From the NCBI GenBank assembly GCA_016342745.1, contig JAEINT010000011.1, positions 124,001-188,000 on the forward strand: a stretch of 64,000 nt of DNA, given 5' to 3'. The notes below the pieces were generated by a model. It ran no database searches. It was not told where the DNA came from and saw only the letters and a list, made by a program, of their open reading frames with translations. Source of the DNA: Labilibaculum sp. (GTDB lineage Bacteria > Bacteroidota > Bacteroidia > Bacteroidales > Marinifilaceae). Positions 44,334 to 53,983 of the stretch are shown in pieces. Within the stretch, counting starts at the first letter, position 1; each line of letters begins with the position of its first letter. The translations under genes were made by a program, and so were the position numbers.

Positions 44334-45630
44334 ATATTATCTCTGCAAAGAGATCGTAATCTTCAAAATCATTAATTTTAACAGTATAAAATTCACCAAT
44401 ATTTAATTGATTTCCATCAACAGGAATCAAAACCTCTGGATCTACCTCGTAAGAGTCAAATTCCGTTCTTCCGTAATAATAATCTCCTTCCTTACGATCA
44501 ATTACAATTTTCAACTCTTCCCCTACTCTTTTCTCGTTTACATCATACGAAATACCTTGCTGTAAAAGCATGATCTCCTCTTTTCTACTTTCTTTAAGCT
44601 CCAAAGGTATATTATCTTCGTAATTTATGGCGGCGTAAGTATCTTCCTCTTCCGAATATGGAAATACACCCAAACGTTCAAATTTCATTTCAGAAACAAA
44701 ACTTTTTAAATTATCCATATCCTCTTCGGTTTCACCAGGATGACCAACAATCATTGTTGTTCTAATTGTAATGCCAGGAACTTCTTCTCTTATGGTATTG
44801 ATAAGCTTTACGGTTTTCTCACGATTAATACCTCTTCTCATTAAACCAAGTACATTATCACTAGAATGTTGAAGTGCAATATCCAAATACCTACAAACTT
44901 TTGGATTCTCACGCATTAATTTCAAAATCCCGTAAGGAAATTGAGTTGGATAAGCATAATGCAATTTGATCCATTCCAAGCCATCAATTTGAGACAGCAA
45001 ATTTACTAATTCTGCCAATTTCGATTCGTTATACAAATCATGCCCATAATAAGACAAGTCTTGAGCTATTACTAATAGTTCTTTAACTCCGCCTTCAACC
45101 AAATTTCTAGCTTCTTCAACAATATCCTCCATTGGTCGAGAAATGTGTTTTCCAGTAATAATAGGAATTGCACAGTACGAACATGAACGATTGCAACCTT
45201 CTGAAATTTTTAGGTAGGCAAAATGTTTAGGCGTGGTTATCATTCGTAAATTCGTAAAATCTGGTTTGTAGTCCTTTTTTAATTCCTTTACAATTGATAA
45301 CCAGTCAAATTTTCCAAAGAAATGATCAACTTCTGGAATTTCACTAATTAACTGATCGCGATAACGCTCAGATAAACAACCCATCACAAACAACTTATCT
45401 ATTCTGTCCGCTTTTTTTTCTTCTACATATTGAAGAATCATATCAATAGATTCTTCCTTAGCATCGCCAATAAACCCGCAAGTATTAATAATGATAGTTC
45501 TTGCTTCACTATTCTCTTCATCACAAGCAACCTCAAACTGGTTGGCATCTAGTTGTTTCATCAATAATTCAGTATCAACTAAATTCTTAGAACAACCTAA
45601 ACTAACAATATTTATTTTTGTCTGATTCAT
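44332..45630 (-). CDS. rimO: Ribosomal protein S12 methylthiotransferase RimO
   Basis: A 432-residue radical-SAM enzyme that methylthiolates an Asp of ribosomal protein S12. The N-terminal UPF0004 domain has NIVSLGCSKNLVDTE with the first cluster cysteine. The radical-SAM cluster motif is CNRSCSYC. A TRAM domain closes the protein (residues about 365-432). The ATG at 45630 is preferred; a TTG-initiated extension of 12 basic residues has little support. It belongs to the classical L28-L33-DUF4295-ftsY-rimO neighbourhood, though a terminator follows ftsY. Confidence 0.94.
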   Translation of the reverse strand: MNQTKINIVSLGCSKNLVDTELLMKQLDANQFEVACDEENSEARTIIINTCGFIGDAKEESIDMILQYVEEKKADRIDKLFVMGCLSERYRDQLISEIPEVDHFFGKFDWLSIVKELKKDYKPDFTNLRMITTPKHFAYLKISEGCNRSCSYCAIPIITGKHISRPMEDIVEEARNLVEGGVKELLVIAQDLSYYGHDLYNESKLAELVNLLSQIDGLEWIKLHYAYPTQFPYGILKLMRENPKVCRYLDIALQHSSDNVLGLMRRGINREKTVKLINTIREEVPGITIRTTMIVGHPGETEEDMDNLKSFVSEMKFERLGVFPYSEEEDTYAAINYEDNIPLELKESRKEEIMLLQQGISYDVNEKRVGEELKIVIDRKEGDYYYGRTEFDSYEVDPEVLIPVDGNQLNIGEFYTVKINDFEDYDLFAEII

Positions 45631-45721
45631 ATATCGTTTTCCTTTTGTAGACTTTATTTTTGGCAAAAATAAGAGAAAAAACTCTTTTTCCCATTTGAAT
45701 TTGAGATATTAAATCTCTGGA

Positions 45722-45750
45722 ATAAAAAAGGCTGCCTTTTAAGACAGCCT
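45722..45750 (-). terminator. Terminator after ftsY
   Basis: On the minus strand AGGCTGTCTT and AGGCAGCCT form a stem ending in six T; it lies between the ftsY stop and rimO. Confidence 0.8.
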
Positions 45751-45776
45751 AGATGCTATATTATTTATGAAATTCT

Positions 45777-46727
45777 CTAATTAAATAAAGAATCAACAAA
45801 TTCATTTCTATTAAACACTTGAAGATCTTCCATTCCTTCGCCAATTCCGATGTATTTTACTGGCACTTTAAACTGATCCGAAACACCAATTACCACACCA
45901 CCTTTTGCGGTTCCATCTAATTTAGTGATTGCTAAAGCATTCACTTCTGTAGCTAAAGTAAACTGTTTTGCTTGTTCGAAAGCATTTTGCCCAGTAGATC
46001 CATCCAAAACCAAAAGTATTTCATGAGGAGCGTTAGGAATAACTTTATCCATTACTCTTTTGATCTTACTCAACTCATTCATTAAGTTGATTTTATTATG
46101 CAAACGTCCTGCAGTATCAATAATAACCACGTCAGAACCTGCTTTCTTTGCTTGGGTTAACGTTTCAAATGCAACAGATGCTGGATCTGCACCCATTCCT
46201 TGATTTACAATAGGCACTCCAACTCTATCAGCCCAAATAATTAGCTGATCAACAGCTGCAGCACGAAATGTATCGGCTGCTCCCAGCATTACATTTTTAC
46301 CTGCTTTTTTAAATTGGTGAGCTAATTTTCCAATTGTTGTTGTTTTACCAACTCCATTTACTCCAACAACCATTATTACATAAGGATAATCTGAATTAGG
46401 AAGTTGAAATGCTTCATAGTCTCCTTTATCATTCTCTTCTAAAAGACCAGCAATTTCCTCTTTTAATATTCGGTTTAACTCCGAAGTTCCCAAAAATTTA
46501 TCTTCCTCTACACGCTTTTCAATTCGCTCAATAACCTTAAGTGTTGTGTCAACCCCAACATCAGAAGAAATCAACACCTCTTCTAATTCATCAAGAACAT
46601 CATCATCAACAGAGGTTTTACCTACAACAGCTCTAGTCAGCTTCTTAAAAACACTGTCTTTTGTCTTAGCAAGTCCTTTATTAAGATTTTCTTTTTTTGA
46701 TTTTGAAAAACTACCAAATAATCCCAT
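45777..46727 (-). CDS. ftsY: Signal recognition particle receptor FtsY
   Basis: A 316-residue SRP-receptor GTPase that docks ribosome-nascent chains at the membrane. The short, basic N-terminus (MGLFGSFSKSKKENLNK) replaces the long acidic A domain of E. coli. The NG domain has G1 VVGVNGVGKTTTIGKLA, DTFRAAAVDQL, DTAGRLHNK and TKLDGTAKGG. Complete length for Bacteroidota. Preceded by small ribosomal genes. Confidence 0.95.
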   Translation of the reverse strand: MGLFGSFSKSKKENLNKGLAKTKDSVFKKLTRAVVGKTSVDDDVLDELEEVLISSDVGVDTTLKVIERIEKRVEEDKFLGTSELNRILKEEIAGLLEENDKGDYEAFQLPNSDYPYVIMVVGVNGVGKTTTIGKLAHQFKKAGKNVMLGAADTFRAAAVDQLIIWADRVGVPIVNQGMGADPASVAFETLTQAKKAGSDVVIIDTAGRLHNKINLMNELSKIKRVMDKVIPNAPHEILLVLDGSTGQNAFEQAKQFTLATEVNALAITKLDGTAKGGVVIGVSDQFKVPVKYIGIGEGMEDLQVFNRNEFVDSLFN

Positions 46728-46831
46728 TTCAAATTAAATTTTAGGCTGCTAAAGTACAAAAAAATGAACTGACAAGCAATTAACAATAAATGAATTAAAC
46801 TGAAAGATTAAAGTAATACCTTAAGATACTA

Positions 46832-46864
46832 AAAAAGCTTCCTAATCAAATTAGGAAGCTTTTA
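46832..46864 (-). terminator. Terminator after the rpmB-rpmG-DUF4295 operon
   Basis: AAAAGCTTCCTAA and TTAGGAAGCTTTT form a 13-bp stem with a five-base loop; on the minus strand it ends in a T-run. Confidence 0.85.
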
Positions 46865-46893
46865 AAATTCAGTGATATATGAATTGTCTTTAC

Positions 46894-47046
46894 TTATTTA
46901 GCAAAGAAATCCTTTACCTTTTCGTTCGGTACAATTTCCTCTTTGAAAGAATATGAACCGGTCTTAGGTGATTTTACCATTTTGATTACTTTTGCGTAAC
47001 CACGGCCTTCACCTTTCTGTAGGGATGCTACTACTTTCTTAGCCAT
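46894..47046 (-). CDS. DUF4295 small protein
   Basis: A 50-residue basic protein beginning MAKKVVASLQKGEGRG and ending VKDFFAK. It matches the short DUF4295 family that in Bacteroidota regularly follows the L33 gene, probably a ribosome-associated protein. It starts seven bases after the rpmG stop. Its exact function is not known. Confidence 0.86.
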   Translation of the reverse strand: MAKKVVASLQKGEGRGYAKVIKMVKSPKTGSYSFKEEIVPNEKVKDFFAK

Positions 47047-47053
47047 ATCTTAA

Positions 47054-47236
47054 TTATTTAATTTCTCTGTGAACAGTTACTTTCTTCAAAATAGAATTGT
47101 ACTTCTTCAACTCCATACGATCTGGAGTGTTTTTCTTATTCTTAGTAGTGATGTATCTTGAAGTTCCAGGCATACCGCTATCTTTATGCTCGGTACACTC
47201 AAGAATTACTTGCACTCTATTACCTTTTTTAGCCAT
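47054..47236 (-). CDS. rpmG: 50S ribosomal protein L33
   Basis: A 60-residue ribosomal protein with the typical opening [17 protein letters not shown]. The segment [20 protein letters not shown] and the closing KVTVHREIK are characteristic. It lies 13 bases after rpmB and in the same minus-strand operon with DUF4295. Confidence 0.95.
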   Translation of the reverse strand: MAKKGNRVQVILECTEHKDSGMPGTSRYITTKNKKNTPDRMELKKYNSILKKVTVHREIK

Positions 47237-47249
47237 TTTCTATGCCTTT

Positions 47250-47492
47250 TTAGTATTTTTTAATAAATCCTTTTTCTTGAGCTTTTGTAAGTGCACCTTT
47301 AACTCCTAATTTGTTAATTAGTCGTACTCCTGCAGCAGAAATTCTTAGCTCAATCCAGCGATCCTCTTCAGGAAGATAGAACTTCTTATCGAAAAGATTT
47401 GGATAGAATCTTCTCTTAGTTCTTCTTTTTGAGTGAGAAACATTGTTCCCAACCATTACGCTCTTTCCAGTAATTTGACAAACTCTTGACAT
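47250..47492 (-). CDS. rpmB: 50S ribosomal protein L28
   Basis: An 80-residue ribosomal protein with the L28 signature [21 protein letters not shown] followed by [14 protein letters not shown]. The lack of zinc-binding Cys pairs is usual here. It is the first gene of the ribosomal operon. The 289 bases upstream (47493-47781) hold the terminator of the YitT gene and no other feature I can name. Confidence 0.95.
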   Translation of the reverse strand: MSRVCQITGKSVMVGNNVSHSKRRTKRRFYPNLFDKKFYLPEEDRWIELRISAAGVRLINKLGVKGALTKAQEKGFIKKY

Positions 47493-47730
47493 AGTCCAGA
47501 TTATTTTTTTCCTTAAACGCTTTTCAAACAGGTCGCAAAATACGTAATAATTTTCTGAAAAATCAAATTATTTCACAACTTTTTACAGATATATTTTAAT
47601 GTGCTCATATTTGCGATAAGCATTACAAACACAACAGCTGTCATATTTACAATATGCCTTTTCTTACAAACAATAAGATCATTTATTTTACAGACTTTTA
47701 AATGAACTCAATAAGCGGGTACAAAAATAA

Positions 47731-47759
47731 AAAAATCCCTCTAATAATAGAGGGATTTT
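47731..47759 (-). terminator. Terminator after the YitT-family gene
   Basis: AAAATCCCTCT and AGAGGGATTTT stem with a short loop; on the minus strand a T-run follows. Confidence 0.82.
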
Positions 47760-47781
47760 GATCTAAAAACAATAAATATCT

Positions 47782-48684
47782 TTATTCTTCATTTAAAGAC
47801 TTAAAACCTTCGCCAATAATCTCATTTGCTTCGGTTACATTAACAAAGGCATTTGGGTCAACCTCACGCACATAGAGCTTTAGAATTTCCAATTCTCTAC
47901 GACTCATTACCGAGTAAACCATTTTTTTGTTTTCTCCTGAATATGCTCCTATACCAGAGAAAATTGTTGCTCCTCGTTTCAAATCGTTGTTTATTTTCTT
48001 AGAAATAGTCTCAAATTGATCAGAAACAATCATTACTGTTTTGTGGTAATTTGCTCCACTAACCACCATATCAATAATTTTACCTTCTATATAGATAATA
48101 ATTAGAGAATAAATTACAAATTCCCATCCGATAGCTCCTGTTTCTGTAGGCTGAATTAAGGCGAACAAAACAATTATTCCATCAACTATCATTACAAGTT
48201 TACCCAATGATAGCTTCGTGAATTTTGCTAAAATCATAGCTATAATATCTGATCCTCCAGATGTTGCTCTTGATTTAAATATAAATCCGATTGAAATACC
48301 ATAAAACACTCCGGCAACAATTGTGTTCAGCATTGGATCTAAAATAACCTTCGCTAAATCAGGAGATACGTATGTTTCCATAATCCAAACTGTTATTAAA
48401 ATAATTGTAATACTTACAATTGTCTTAATTCCGAATCGAGGTCCAAGAATAATGGTTCCAAGAATAACCAATGGAATTTCCATTGCAAATGTGCAATAAC
48501 TAATTTTCCAGCTAAACATGGTGTTTAGTACTGTTGCTATACCATAAACTCCTCCTGGAGCTAATTTGTAAGGCACAACAAATAAAATATCAGAAACTGC
48601 AAAAATAATACTACCTAGTATTAGGTAAAAATAGGCGGAAAGCCACTCGTTTGACAAGAACTTTTCTTTGGTTACAAAAGCCAT
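47782..48684 (-). CDS. YitT-family membrane protein (DUF2179)
   Basis: A 300-residue protein with five or six membrane helices in its first 215 residues (LSAYFYLILGSIIFAVSDILF, and so on). The GGVYGIAT and SRATSGGSDIIA motifs are typical of the YitT_membrane domain. The C-terminal DUF2179 domain (about 220-285) has MVVSGANYHKTVMIVSDQ and ends with the conserved DPNAFVNVTEANEIIGEGF. The family is common but of uncertain function, possibly transport. A Bacteroidota promoter lies upstream. Confidence 0.88.
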   Translation of the reverse strand: MAFVTKEKFLSNEWLSAYFYLILGSIIFAVSDILFVVPYKLAPGGVYGIATVLNTMFSWKISYCTFAMEIPLVILGTIILGPRFGIKTIVSITIILITVWIMETYVSPDLAKVILDPMLNTIVAGVFYGISIGFIFKSRATSGGSDIIAMILAKFTKLSLGKLVMIVDGIIVLFALIQPTETGAIGWEFVIYSLIIIYIEGKIIDMVVSGANYHKTVMIVSDQFETISKKINNDLKRGATIFSGIGAYSGENKKMVYSVMSRRELEILKLYVREVDPNAFVNVTEANEIIGEGFKSLNEE

Positions 48685-48722
48685 TTTTTAATCGTTAGTT
48701 TAAGTGTTTAAAATTTCGCCGA

Positions 48723-48752
48723 CAAAAATAGATTCACGCATTGTAATTACAA
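48723..48752 (-). promoter_or_regulatory. Promoter of the YitT-family gene
   Basis: On the minus strand TTG (48752-48750), a 19-base gap and TATTTTTG (48730-48723) match the consensus, 39 bases before the start. Confidence 0.48.
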
Positions 48753-48830
48753 GAAAAATCATGAAAAATCGTACGCTCGCAACACGCTGTATTTCAAGAC
48801 TAAAGTTGAATTGGGGTTATTTTTTTTAAC

Positions 48831-48956
48831 ATGTTTTCCAAAAAAAGAAAAAAAAAGCGTCAATTTTTCACTTATGAAAATGCTTCGATGATCATTCCTC
48901 CTGAAACAGATGTACATAAATACGATCCAAAACAAGATTTATTTATTGTCTTATGA
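48831..48956 (+). CDS. Small basic protein, candidate gene
   Basis: A 41-codon ORF with ATG start. It begins MFSKKRKKKRQFF, a cluster of eight basic residues, and continues with an ordinary protein-like sequence ending KYDPKQDLFIVL. It is the only ORF in the 346-base gap between the YitT and M3 peptidase genes. A hairpin downstream (48981-49014) could terminate it. Because it is short it may be chance. I rate it as possible. Confidence 0.35.
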   Translation: MFSKKRKKKRQFFTYENASMIIPPETDVHKYDPKQDLFIVL

Positions 48957-48980
48957 TAATCGTGATTAAAATTTGGCACA

Positions 48981-49014
48981 AAAAATAGCTGTTCTATAAA
49001 AGAACAGCTATTGT
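48981..49014 (-). terminator. Terminator after the M3 peptidase gene
   Basis: AATAGCTGTTCT (48984-48995) and AGAACAGCTATT (49001-49012) form a 12-bp stem; on the minus strand a T-run follows. Confidence 0.82.
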
Positions 49015-49030
49015 ATGATTGTATTAAAAT

Positions 49031-51067
49031 CTATTTTAGTCCACTTCTTTTTAATAATGGATCAATTGATGGTTCTTTACCTCTAAATTTCAAATATAAA
49101 TTCATAGGATGATCACTCCCTCCTCTTTCTAAAACATTCTCTTTAAAAGAGTTGGCGGTTTCCTTGTCGAAAACACCTTGTTCTTTGAAAGCTTCAAATG
49201 CATCTGCATCTAATACTTCGGCCCATTTGTAGCCATAATATCCTGCACCATAACCACCAGCAAAGATATGTGAGAAAGCGGTGCTCATACAGCTACTCTC
49301 AACCTTATCAAACAATTCTGTAGATGACATTGCCTTATCTTCAAATTCGGCAACAGATGACACAACCGGCTCTGTAACACTATGCCAAGACATATCATTC
49401 AAACCAAAACTTATCTGACGTACAAAAGAATATCCACTTAAAAAGTTTTCACTATCGATAATCTTCTCAACCAATTCAGCAGGGATCGTCTCTCCTGTCT
49501 CATAATGTTCAGCTACATCGTCTAACCATTCCTTTTGTGTTGCAAAATTTTCCATAAACTGAGATGGTAATTCCACAAAATCTCGATAAACATTCGTCCC
49601 AGAAAGGCTACTATAAGTACATTTTGATAATATTCCGTGCAATGCATGCCCAAACTCATGTAGGAAGGTCGTCACCTCATTAAAAGTTAACAAAGAAGGC
49701 TTAGTCTCGGTTGGACGAGTAAAATTGCAAACAATAGATATGTGTGGTCGATGATCTTTACCATCTTTTTTATATTGATCTACAAATGAAGTCATCCAGG
49801 CACCACCTTGTTTTGAATTTCGAGGATGAAAATCAGTATATAATAGTGAAATGAATTCGCCATTAGCATCAAACACTTCAAAAACTTCAACTTCCTTATG
49901 ATATTTCGACAAATTAGAATTTACTTTAAATTCAAGGCCATAAAGACGAGTCGCTAAATCAAAAATACCAACCTTCACTTTTTCAAGTTCAAAATATGGA
50001 CGGGTAATCTCATCATTAATATCGAATTTCTCAGTCTTTAATTTCTCAGCATAATAAGCCCAATCCCATCTTTCCAATTTAAATTCAGCACCCAGTTTCT
50101 TTGCATATTCTTCTAATTCTTGAAATTCCTCTTTTGCTTTTGGCATTGAAGCTTCTAATAATTCATTAAGAAAATCCAACACATTGCTTGCTTTCTTTGC
50201 CATTCTTTCCTCTAAAACAAAGTCCGCATAAGATGCATAACCAAATAGCTTCACTTTTTTAAGTCGTAATTCAACAATACGCTTCACAATTTTTTGATTG
50301 TCGTGTTGATCATTGAAACAGCGTGAAGAGTAAGCATTAAACATTTCCTTTCGCAATGATCGAACATCTGAATATTGCATAAAAGGAACATAACTAGGAA
50401 ACTGAAGGGTAAATACCCATCCATCTAATTCTTTTTCTTTTGCAGCAGCTTTTGCTGCTTCTACTATTCCATCAGGAAGTCCTGACAACTCTTCTTTGTT
50501 GGTAATGTGAAGTTTAAAATCATTCGTTGCAGCTAATACATTTTCTCCAAACTCAAGACTTAATTTTGATAATTCTTTGGAAATTTCACGAATTTGCTCC
50601 TTTTGGTCTTTATTCAAATTGGCCCCAGACCTAACAAATGATTTGTACCTATCCGTTAATAGCTTTTCTTCTTCTATGGTAAGACCAAGCTCTTCTTTTT
50701 GTCTGTAAACTACTTTAACCCTTTCAAAAAGCTTTTCGTTCATGATAATATCATTCGAAAACTCTGTTAGCATAGGAGATACTTCTCGTGCTAATGCTTG
50801 CATTTCATCGTTGGTATGAGCATGATTCAGATTGAAAAATACAGAAGCAACACGATCTAATTGATGTCCTGTATATTCTAGAGCTTCTATTGTATTTTTA
50901 AATGTTGCTTTATCTAAATTTTCAGCGATCTGATCGATTTCAAATCTAGCATTTTCAATACCCTTTGTAAAAGCTGGTAAAAAATGCTCCTGCTTAATTA
51001 ATTCAAAAGGTGCCGATCCATAAGGTGTTTTAAATTCTTCTAATAATGGATTTGTATGTATAGTCAT
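49031..51067 (-). CDS. M3-family zinc metallopeptidase (oligopeptidase/Dcp-like)
   Basis: A 678-residue thimet-type oligopeptidase. The zinc-binding motif TFLHEFGHALHG with HExxH lies near residue 470, and a downstream Glu of the ESCM segment is likely another ligand. No signal peptide, so cytoplasmic. It lacks features that separate OpdA from Dcp by eye, but length and sequence fit the peptidyl-dipeptidase Dcp/oligopeptidase A group that degrades short peptides. A -7 box TATCTTTG (51099-51092, minus strand) precedes it. Confidence 0.9.
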   Translation of the reverse strand: MTIHTNPLLEEFKTPYGSAPFELIKQEHFLPAFTKGIENARFEIDQIAENLDKATFKNTIEALEYTGHQLDRVASVFFNLNHAHTNDEMQALAREVSPMLTEFSNDIIMNEKLFERVKVVYRQKEELGLTIEEEKLLTDRYKSFVRSGANLNKDQKEQIREISKELSKLSLEFGENVLAATNDFKLHITNKEELSGLPDGIVEAAKAAAKEKELDGWVFTLQFPSYVPFMQYSDVRSLRKEMFNAYSSRCFNDQHDNQKIVKRIVELRLKKVKLFGYASYADFVLEERMAKKASNVLDFLNELLEASMPKAKEEFQELEEYAKKLGAEFKLERWDWAYYAEKLKTEKFDINDEITRPYFELEKVKVGIFDLATRLYGLEFKVNSNLSKYHKEVEVFEVFDANGEFISLLYTDFHPRNSKQGGAWMTSFVDQYKKDGKDHRPHISIVCNFTRPTETKPSLLTFNEVTTFLHEFGHALHGILSKCTYSSLSGTNVYRDFVELPSQFMENFATQKEWLDDVAEHYETGETIPAELVEKIIDSENFLSGYSFVRQISFGLNDMSWHSVTEPVVSSVAEFEDKAMSSTELFDKVESSCMSTAFSHIFAGGYGAGYYGYKWAEVLDADAFEAFKEQGVFDKETANSFKENVLERGGSDHPMNLYLKFRGKEPSIDPLLKRSGLK

Positions 51068-51091
51068 ATTTGTTTTTATTTAGATTAAGAA

Positions 51092-51120
51092 CAAAGATAT
51101 AAAATTGAAGATTCAATCAA
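51092..51120 (-). promoter_or_regulatory. Promoter of the M3 peptidase gene
   Basis: TATCTTTG (51099-51092 on the minus strand) is a good -7 box with TTG at 51120-51118, gap 18 bases. Confidence 0.45.
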
Positions 51121-51366
51121 TCCTGAAAAAAATGGAATCTTTTGAAAAAATGATCAAAACACTCCTCAAAAGTCGTATAAGTTCTGAATATCAATTAATT
51201 AACACTAATGTACCATTCAACATTTAGTTAAAATGAAGTCTATGCAAACCTTTCCATTGTCGCCACAACAATCACAATATCAAGGCGCAAGGCTATTTCT
51301 CATGAATATTCATTATATTTGAATTAGTTTAAACAGGGGGATTAGTAATAATCTAGCGTTACAGAA

Positions 51367-51498
51367 ATGAGAAACAAAAATTTCCATATCAAAAAGAATT
51401 ACCAAACAGAAGCAAGAATGTATTTCTATGCATCTAATTTGTCGTATTCTCCTCTACGTCTACCATCCCATCCCATGGGGTATTTCCCTATGCGCTAA
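51367..51498 (+). CDS. Candidate proline-rich leader peptide of proBA
   Basis: A 43-codon ORF in the 556-base gap before proB. Its last 16 codons are SPLRLPSHPMGYFPMR, with four Pro. A shorter version from the ATG at 51418 has 26 codons and the same end. The stop is followed two bases later by a perfect hairpin (51500-51517) and then another (51521-51542). A Pro-rich peptide before the proline-synthesis genes suggests attenuation by ribosome stalling when prolyl-tRNA is scarce. The ORF could be chance; codon-level evidence is all I have. Confidence 0.4.
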   Translation: MRNKNFHIKKNYQTEARMYFYASNLSYSPLRLPSHPMGYFPMR

Positions 51499-51499
51499 T

Positions 51500-51542
51500 A
51501 GAGTATCCAAATACTCTTGTCTTTCCTTTAGAACAAGGAAGG
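51500..51542 (+). promoter_or_regulatory. Two hairpins in the proBA leader
   Basis: AGAGTAT (51500-51506) pairs with ATACTCT (51511-51517) across a four-base loop. CTTTCCTT (51521-51528) pairs with AAGGAAGG (51535-51542) with one G-U. They start right after the leader-peptide stop and lie about 80 bases before the proB ATG. Confidence 0.45.
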
Positions 51543-51623
51543 CATTTCAATTTAATTACTTTTAATTATATAAAAAGCTCGAGAACTCACCTCTTGCTTA
51601 GCGATGCTATATATTATTATATC

Positions 51624-52694
51624 ATGAAAAGAATTTGCATTAAAATAGGCTCTAATGTTCTCACAAAAGAAAATGGAGAATTAAACACTTCCAGAATTAA
51701 AAATATTGTATTTCAGATTTCAGAATTACATAAAAAGGGGTTCCAATGTATTCTAGTATCTTCAGGTGCTGTGGCTGCAGGAAAAAGCAAGCTTAGTTTG
51801 CCTGAAAAACTAGATACTGTTGCTGCTAGACAAATTTGGTCTTCTGTTGGACAAGTGGAACTTTTAAATATGTACTCTTCATTTTTAAAGGAATTTAAAA
51901 TAGAGTGTGCTCAAGTTTTGGTTACCAAGCAAGATTTTAGAACAAGGGAACATTATTTAAACATGAAAAATTGTTTAAATTCCCTTTTAACCAACAGCAT
52001 ACTCCCAATTGTAAATGAAAATGATGCTGTTTCGGTTACTGCTCTAATGTTTACTGATAATGACGAACTATCTGGTTTAATTGCATCGATGATGGATGTT
52101 GAAGCACTGTATTTATTGAGTAATATTAATGGAATCTACACAGGAAATCCAGAAGATGATGATTCAGAATTACTATCTACTGTAAATGGAGATATTAATC
52201 GTTTAAAACAATTCATTACAACAAAAAAATCCAATTTTGGAAGAGGTGGAATGCTCACAAAATGCAGCATTGCAGGAAGAGTAGCGAAATCTGGTATTCC
52301 AGTTCATATTGCAAATGGTGGCGTAGATAATATTTTGTTGAATTTAATCAACTCTCCAAATGAGGTAATGCACACAAGCTTTACCGCTAGCAAAAAAGCA
52401 TCAACAGTAAAACAATGGCTTGCAGGCTCTGATGGATTTGAAAAAGCGAGGCTAATTATTAACAAAGGAGCTGAAGATGCCTTATTATCTGCCGAGGCGA
52501 CTAGCTTATTACCAATAGGCTTAATTGAAATACTAGGTGAATTTGAAAAAGGTGATATTATTAAAATCGTTGGACAATCGGGAAAGGTTATTGGTCTTGG
52601 AAAAACACAATACAACAAAGAAAAAGCAAGTAATTATATTGGTAAATCAGGAGCTAAACCTTTAGTACACTACGATTATCTTTTCCTATACTAA
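51624..52694 (+). CDS. proB: Glutamate 5-kinase
   Basis: A 356-residue enzyme catalysing the first step of proline synthesis, phosphorylation of glutamate. The amino-acid kinase domain (1-255) has the KIGSNVLT start, LVSSGAVAAGK and NENDAVSV, then RGGMLTKCSIAGRVAKSGI. A C-terminal PUA domain (about 265-356, starting KQWLAGS) is present, as in E. coli. The ATG at 51624 gives the standard start; a TTG ten codons upstream is less plausible. proA follows 41 bases later. Confidence 0.93.
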   Translation: MKRICIKIGSNVLTKENGELNTSRIKNIVFQISELHKKGFQCILVSSGAVAAGKSKLSLPEKLDTVAARQIWSSVGQVELLNMYSSFLKEFKIECAQVLVTKQDFRTREHYLNMKNCLNSLLTNSILPIVNENDAVSVTALMFTDNDELSGLIASMMDVEALYLLSNINGIYTGNPEDDDSELLSTVNGDINRLKQFITTKKSNFGRGGMLTKCSIAGRVAKSGIPVHIANGGVDNILLNLINSPNEVMHTSFTASKKASTVKQWLAGSDGFEKARLIINKGAEDALLSAEATSLLPIGLIEILGEFEKGDIIKIVGQSGKVIGLGKTQYNKEKASNYIGKSGAKPLVHYDYLFLY

Positions 52695-52735
52695 ATTTTC
52701 AATAGATATTGTTGAATCTCTTAAATCAAAATAAA

Positions 52736-53983
52736 ATGAATTGCACAGAACAACTATATAAGGTAAAGGAAGCTTCTAGAAGCATGTGTTTACTTGAATC
52801 TGATAAAATTAATACAGTATTACAACAACTTGCTCTATCGCTACGAGAAGCCAAGAATCTTATCATTGTAGAAAATAAGAAAGATTTAGCCAAAATGTCG
52901 ATACAAGATCCAAAATACGACAGACTTTTACTTAATGGAGAAAGAATTGATGGAATTGCGAATGATATTGAAAACACATTACAGCTTCCTTCACCATTAG
53001 GGAAAGAATTATCTAATAAAACGCTTGGCAATCAACTTGAAATAAAAAAGATAAGTGTTCCATTAGGTACAATTGGGGTTATTTACGAAGCACGTCCTAA
53101 TGTAACACTTGATGTATTCGCCTTGTGCTTTAAGTCAGGTAATGCTTGTGTACTTAAAGGAGGTAGCGATGCTGAACATTCGAATAAGGCTTTGGTATCT
53201 TTAATAAAAGCTACACTCGATCGTTTTGAAATAAATTCAGATATTATTCAATTGCTACCTCCAGAAAGAGAAGCAGCCAAAGAACTAATGAACGCTGTTG
53301 GCTTTGTTGATGTGTTAATTCCTAGAGGCTCACAAAATCTGATTAATTCTGTACGTCAGAATTCTAAAGTACCCGTAATTGAAACTGGAGCCGGAATTGT
53401 CCATACCTATTTTGATAAAGATGGAGATTTAAACAAAGGAATTGACGTCATATTTAATGCAAAAACAAGGCGTGTTAGTGTTTGTAATGCTCTTGACTGC
53501 TTAATTATTCACAAAGATAGGATAGCTGACTTACCTAGTTTAACAAATAAGTTGCAAGATAAGCAGGTTGAAATATTTGCAGATGAAATAGCATATGCTG
53601 CAATTAAAGAATCCTATCCTAAGTCATTACTTAACAAAACAGATGAAAATTCGTTTGGTACTGAATTTTTGAGCCATAAAATGTCGATTAAAACGGTTGA
53701 TAATTTTGAGGACGCAATCAATCACATTTATCGTTACAGTTCAAAACACAGTGAAGCTATCATTAGCGAAAATAGTAAGACTATTAATATCTTCACTTCT
53801 GTTGTTGATGCTGCAGCAATTTATTCAAATACATCCACAGCTTTTACAGATGGAGCTCAATTTGGTTTAGGTGCAGAGATTGGAATCAGCACTCAAAAAT
53901 TACATGCGAGAGGGCCAATGGCTTTAGAGGAATTAACATCCTACAAATGGATCATTACTGGAGATGGACAAATTAGAGAGTAG
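52736..53983 (+). CDS. proA: Gamma-glutamyl phosphate reductase
   Basis: A 415-residue aldehyde-dehydrogenase-fold enzyme making glutamate semialdehyde. The catalytic Cys is in [12 protein letters not shown]; the [24 protein letters not shown] and [15 protein letters not shown] segments are typical, as is the late [19 protein letters not shown]. The ATG at 52736 is chosen over an upstream TTG reading. It ends the proBA operon and is followed by a terminator. Confidence 0.94.
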   Translation: MNCTEQLYKVKEASRSMCLLESDKINTVLQQLALSLREAKNLIIVENKKDLAKMSIQDPKYDRLLLNGERIDGIANDIENTLQLPSPLGKELSNKTLGNQLEIKKISVPLGTIGVIYEARPNVTLDVFALCFKSGNACVLKGGSDAEHSNKALVSLIKATLDRFEINSDIIQLLPPEREAAKELMNAVGFVDVLIPRGSQNLINSVRQNSKVPVIETGAGIVHTYFDKDGDLNKGIDVIFNAKTRRVSVCNALDCLIIHKDRIADLPSLTNKLQDKQVEIFADEIAYAAIKESYPKSLLNKTDENSFGTEFLSHKMSIKTVDNFEDAINHIYRYSSKHSEAIISENSKTINIFTSVVDAAAIYSNTSTAFTDGAQFGLGAEIGISTQKLHARGPMALEELTSYKWIITGDGQIRE

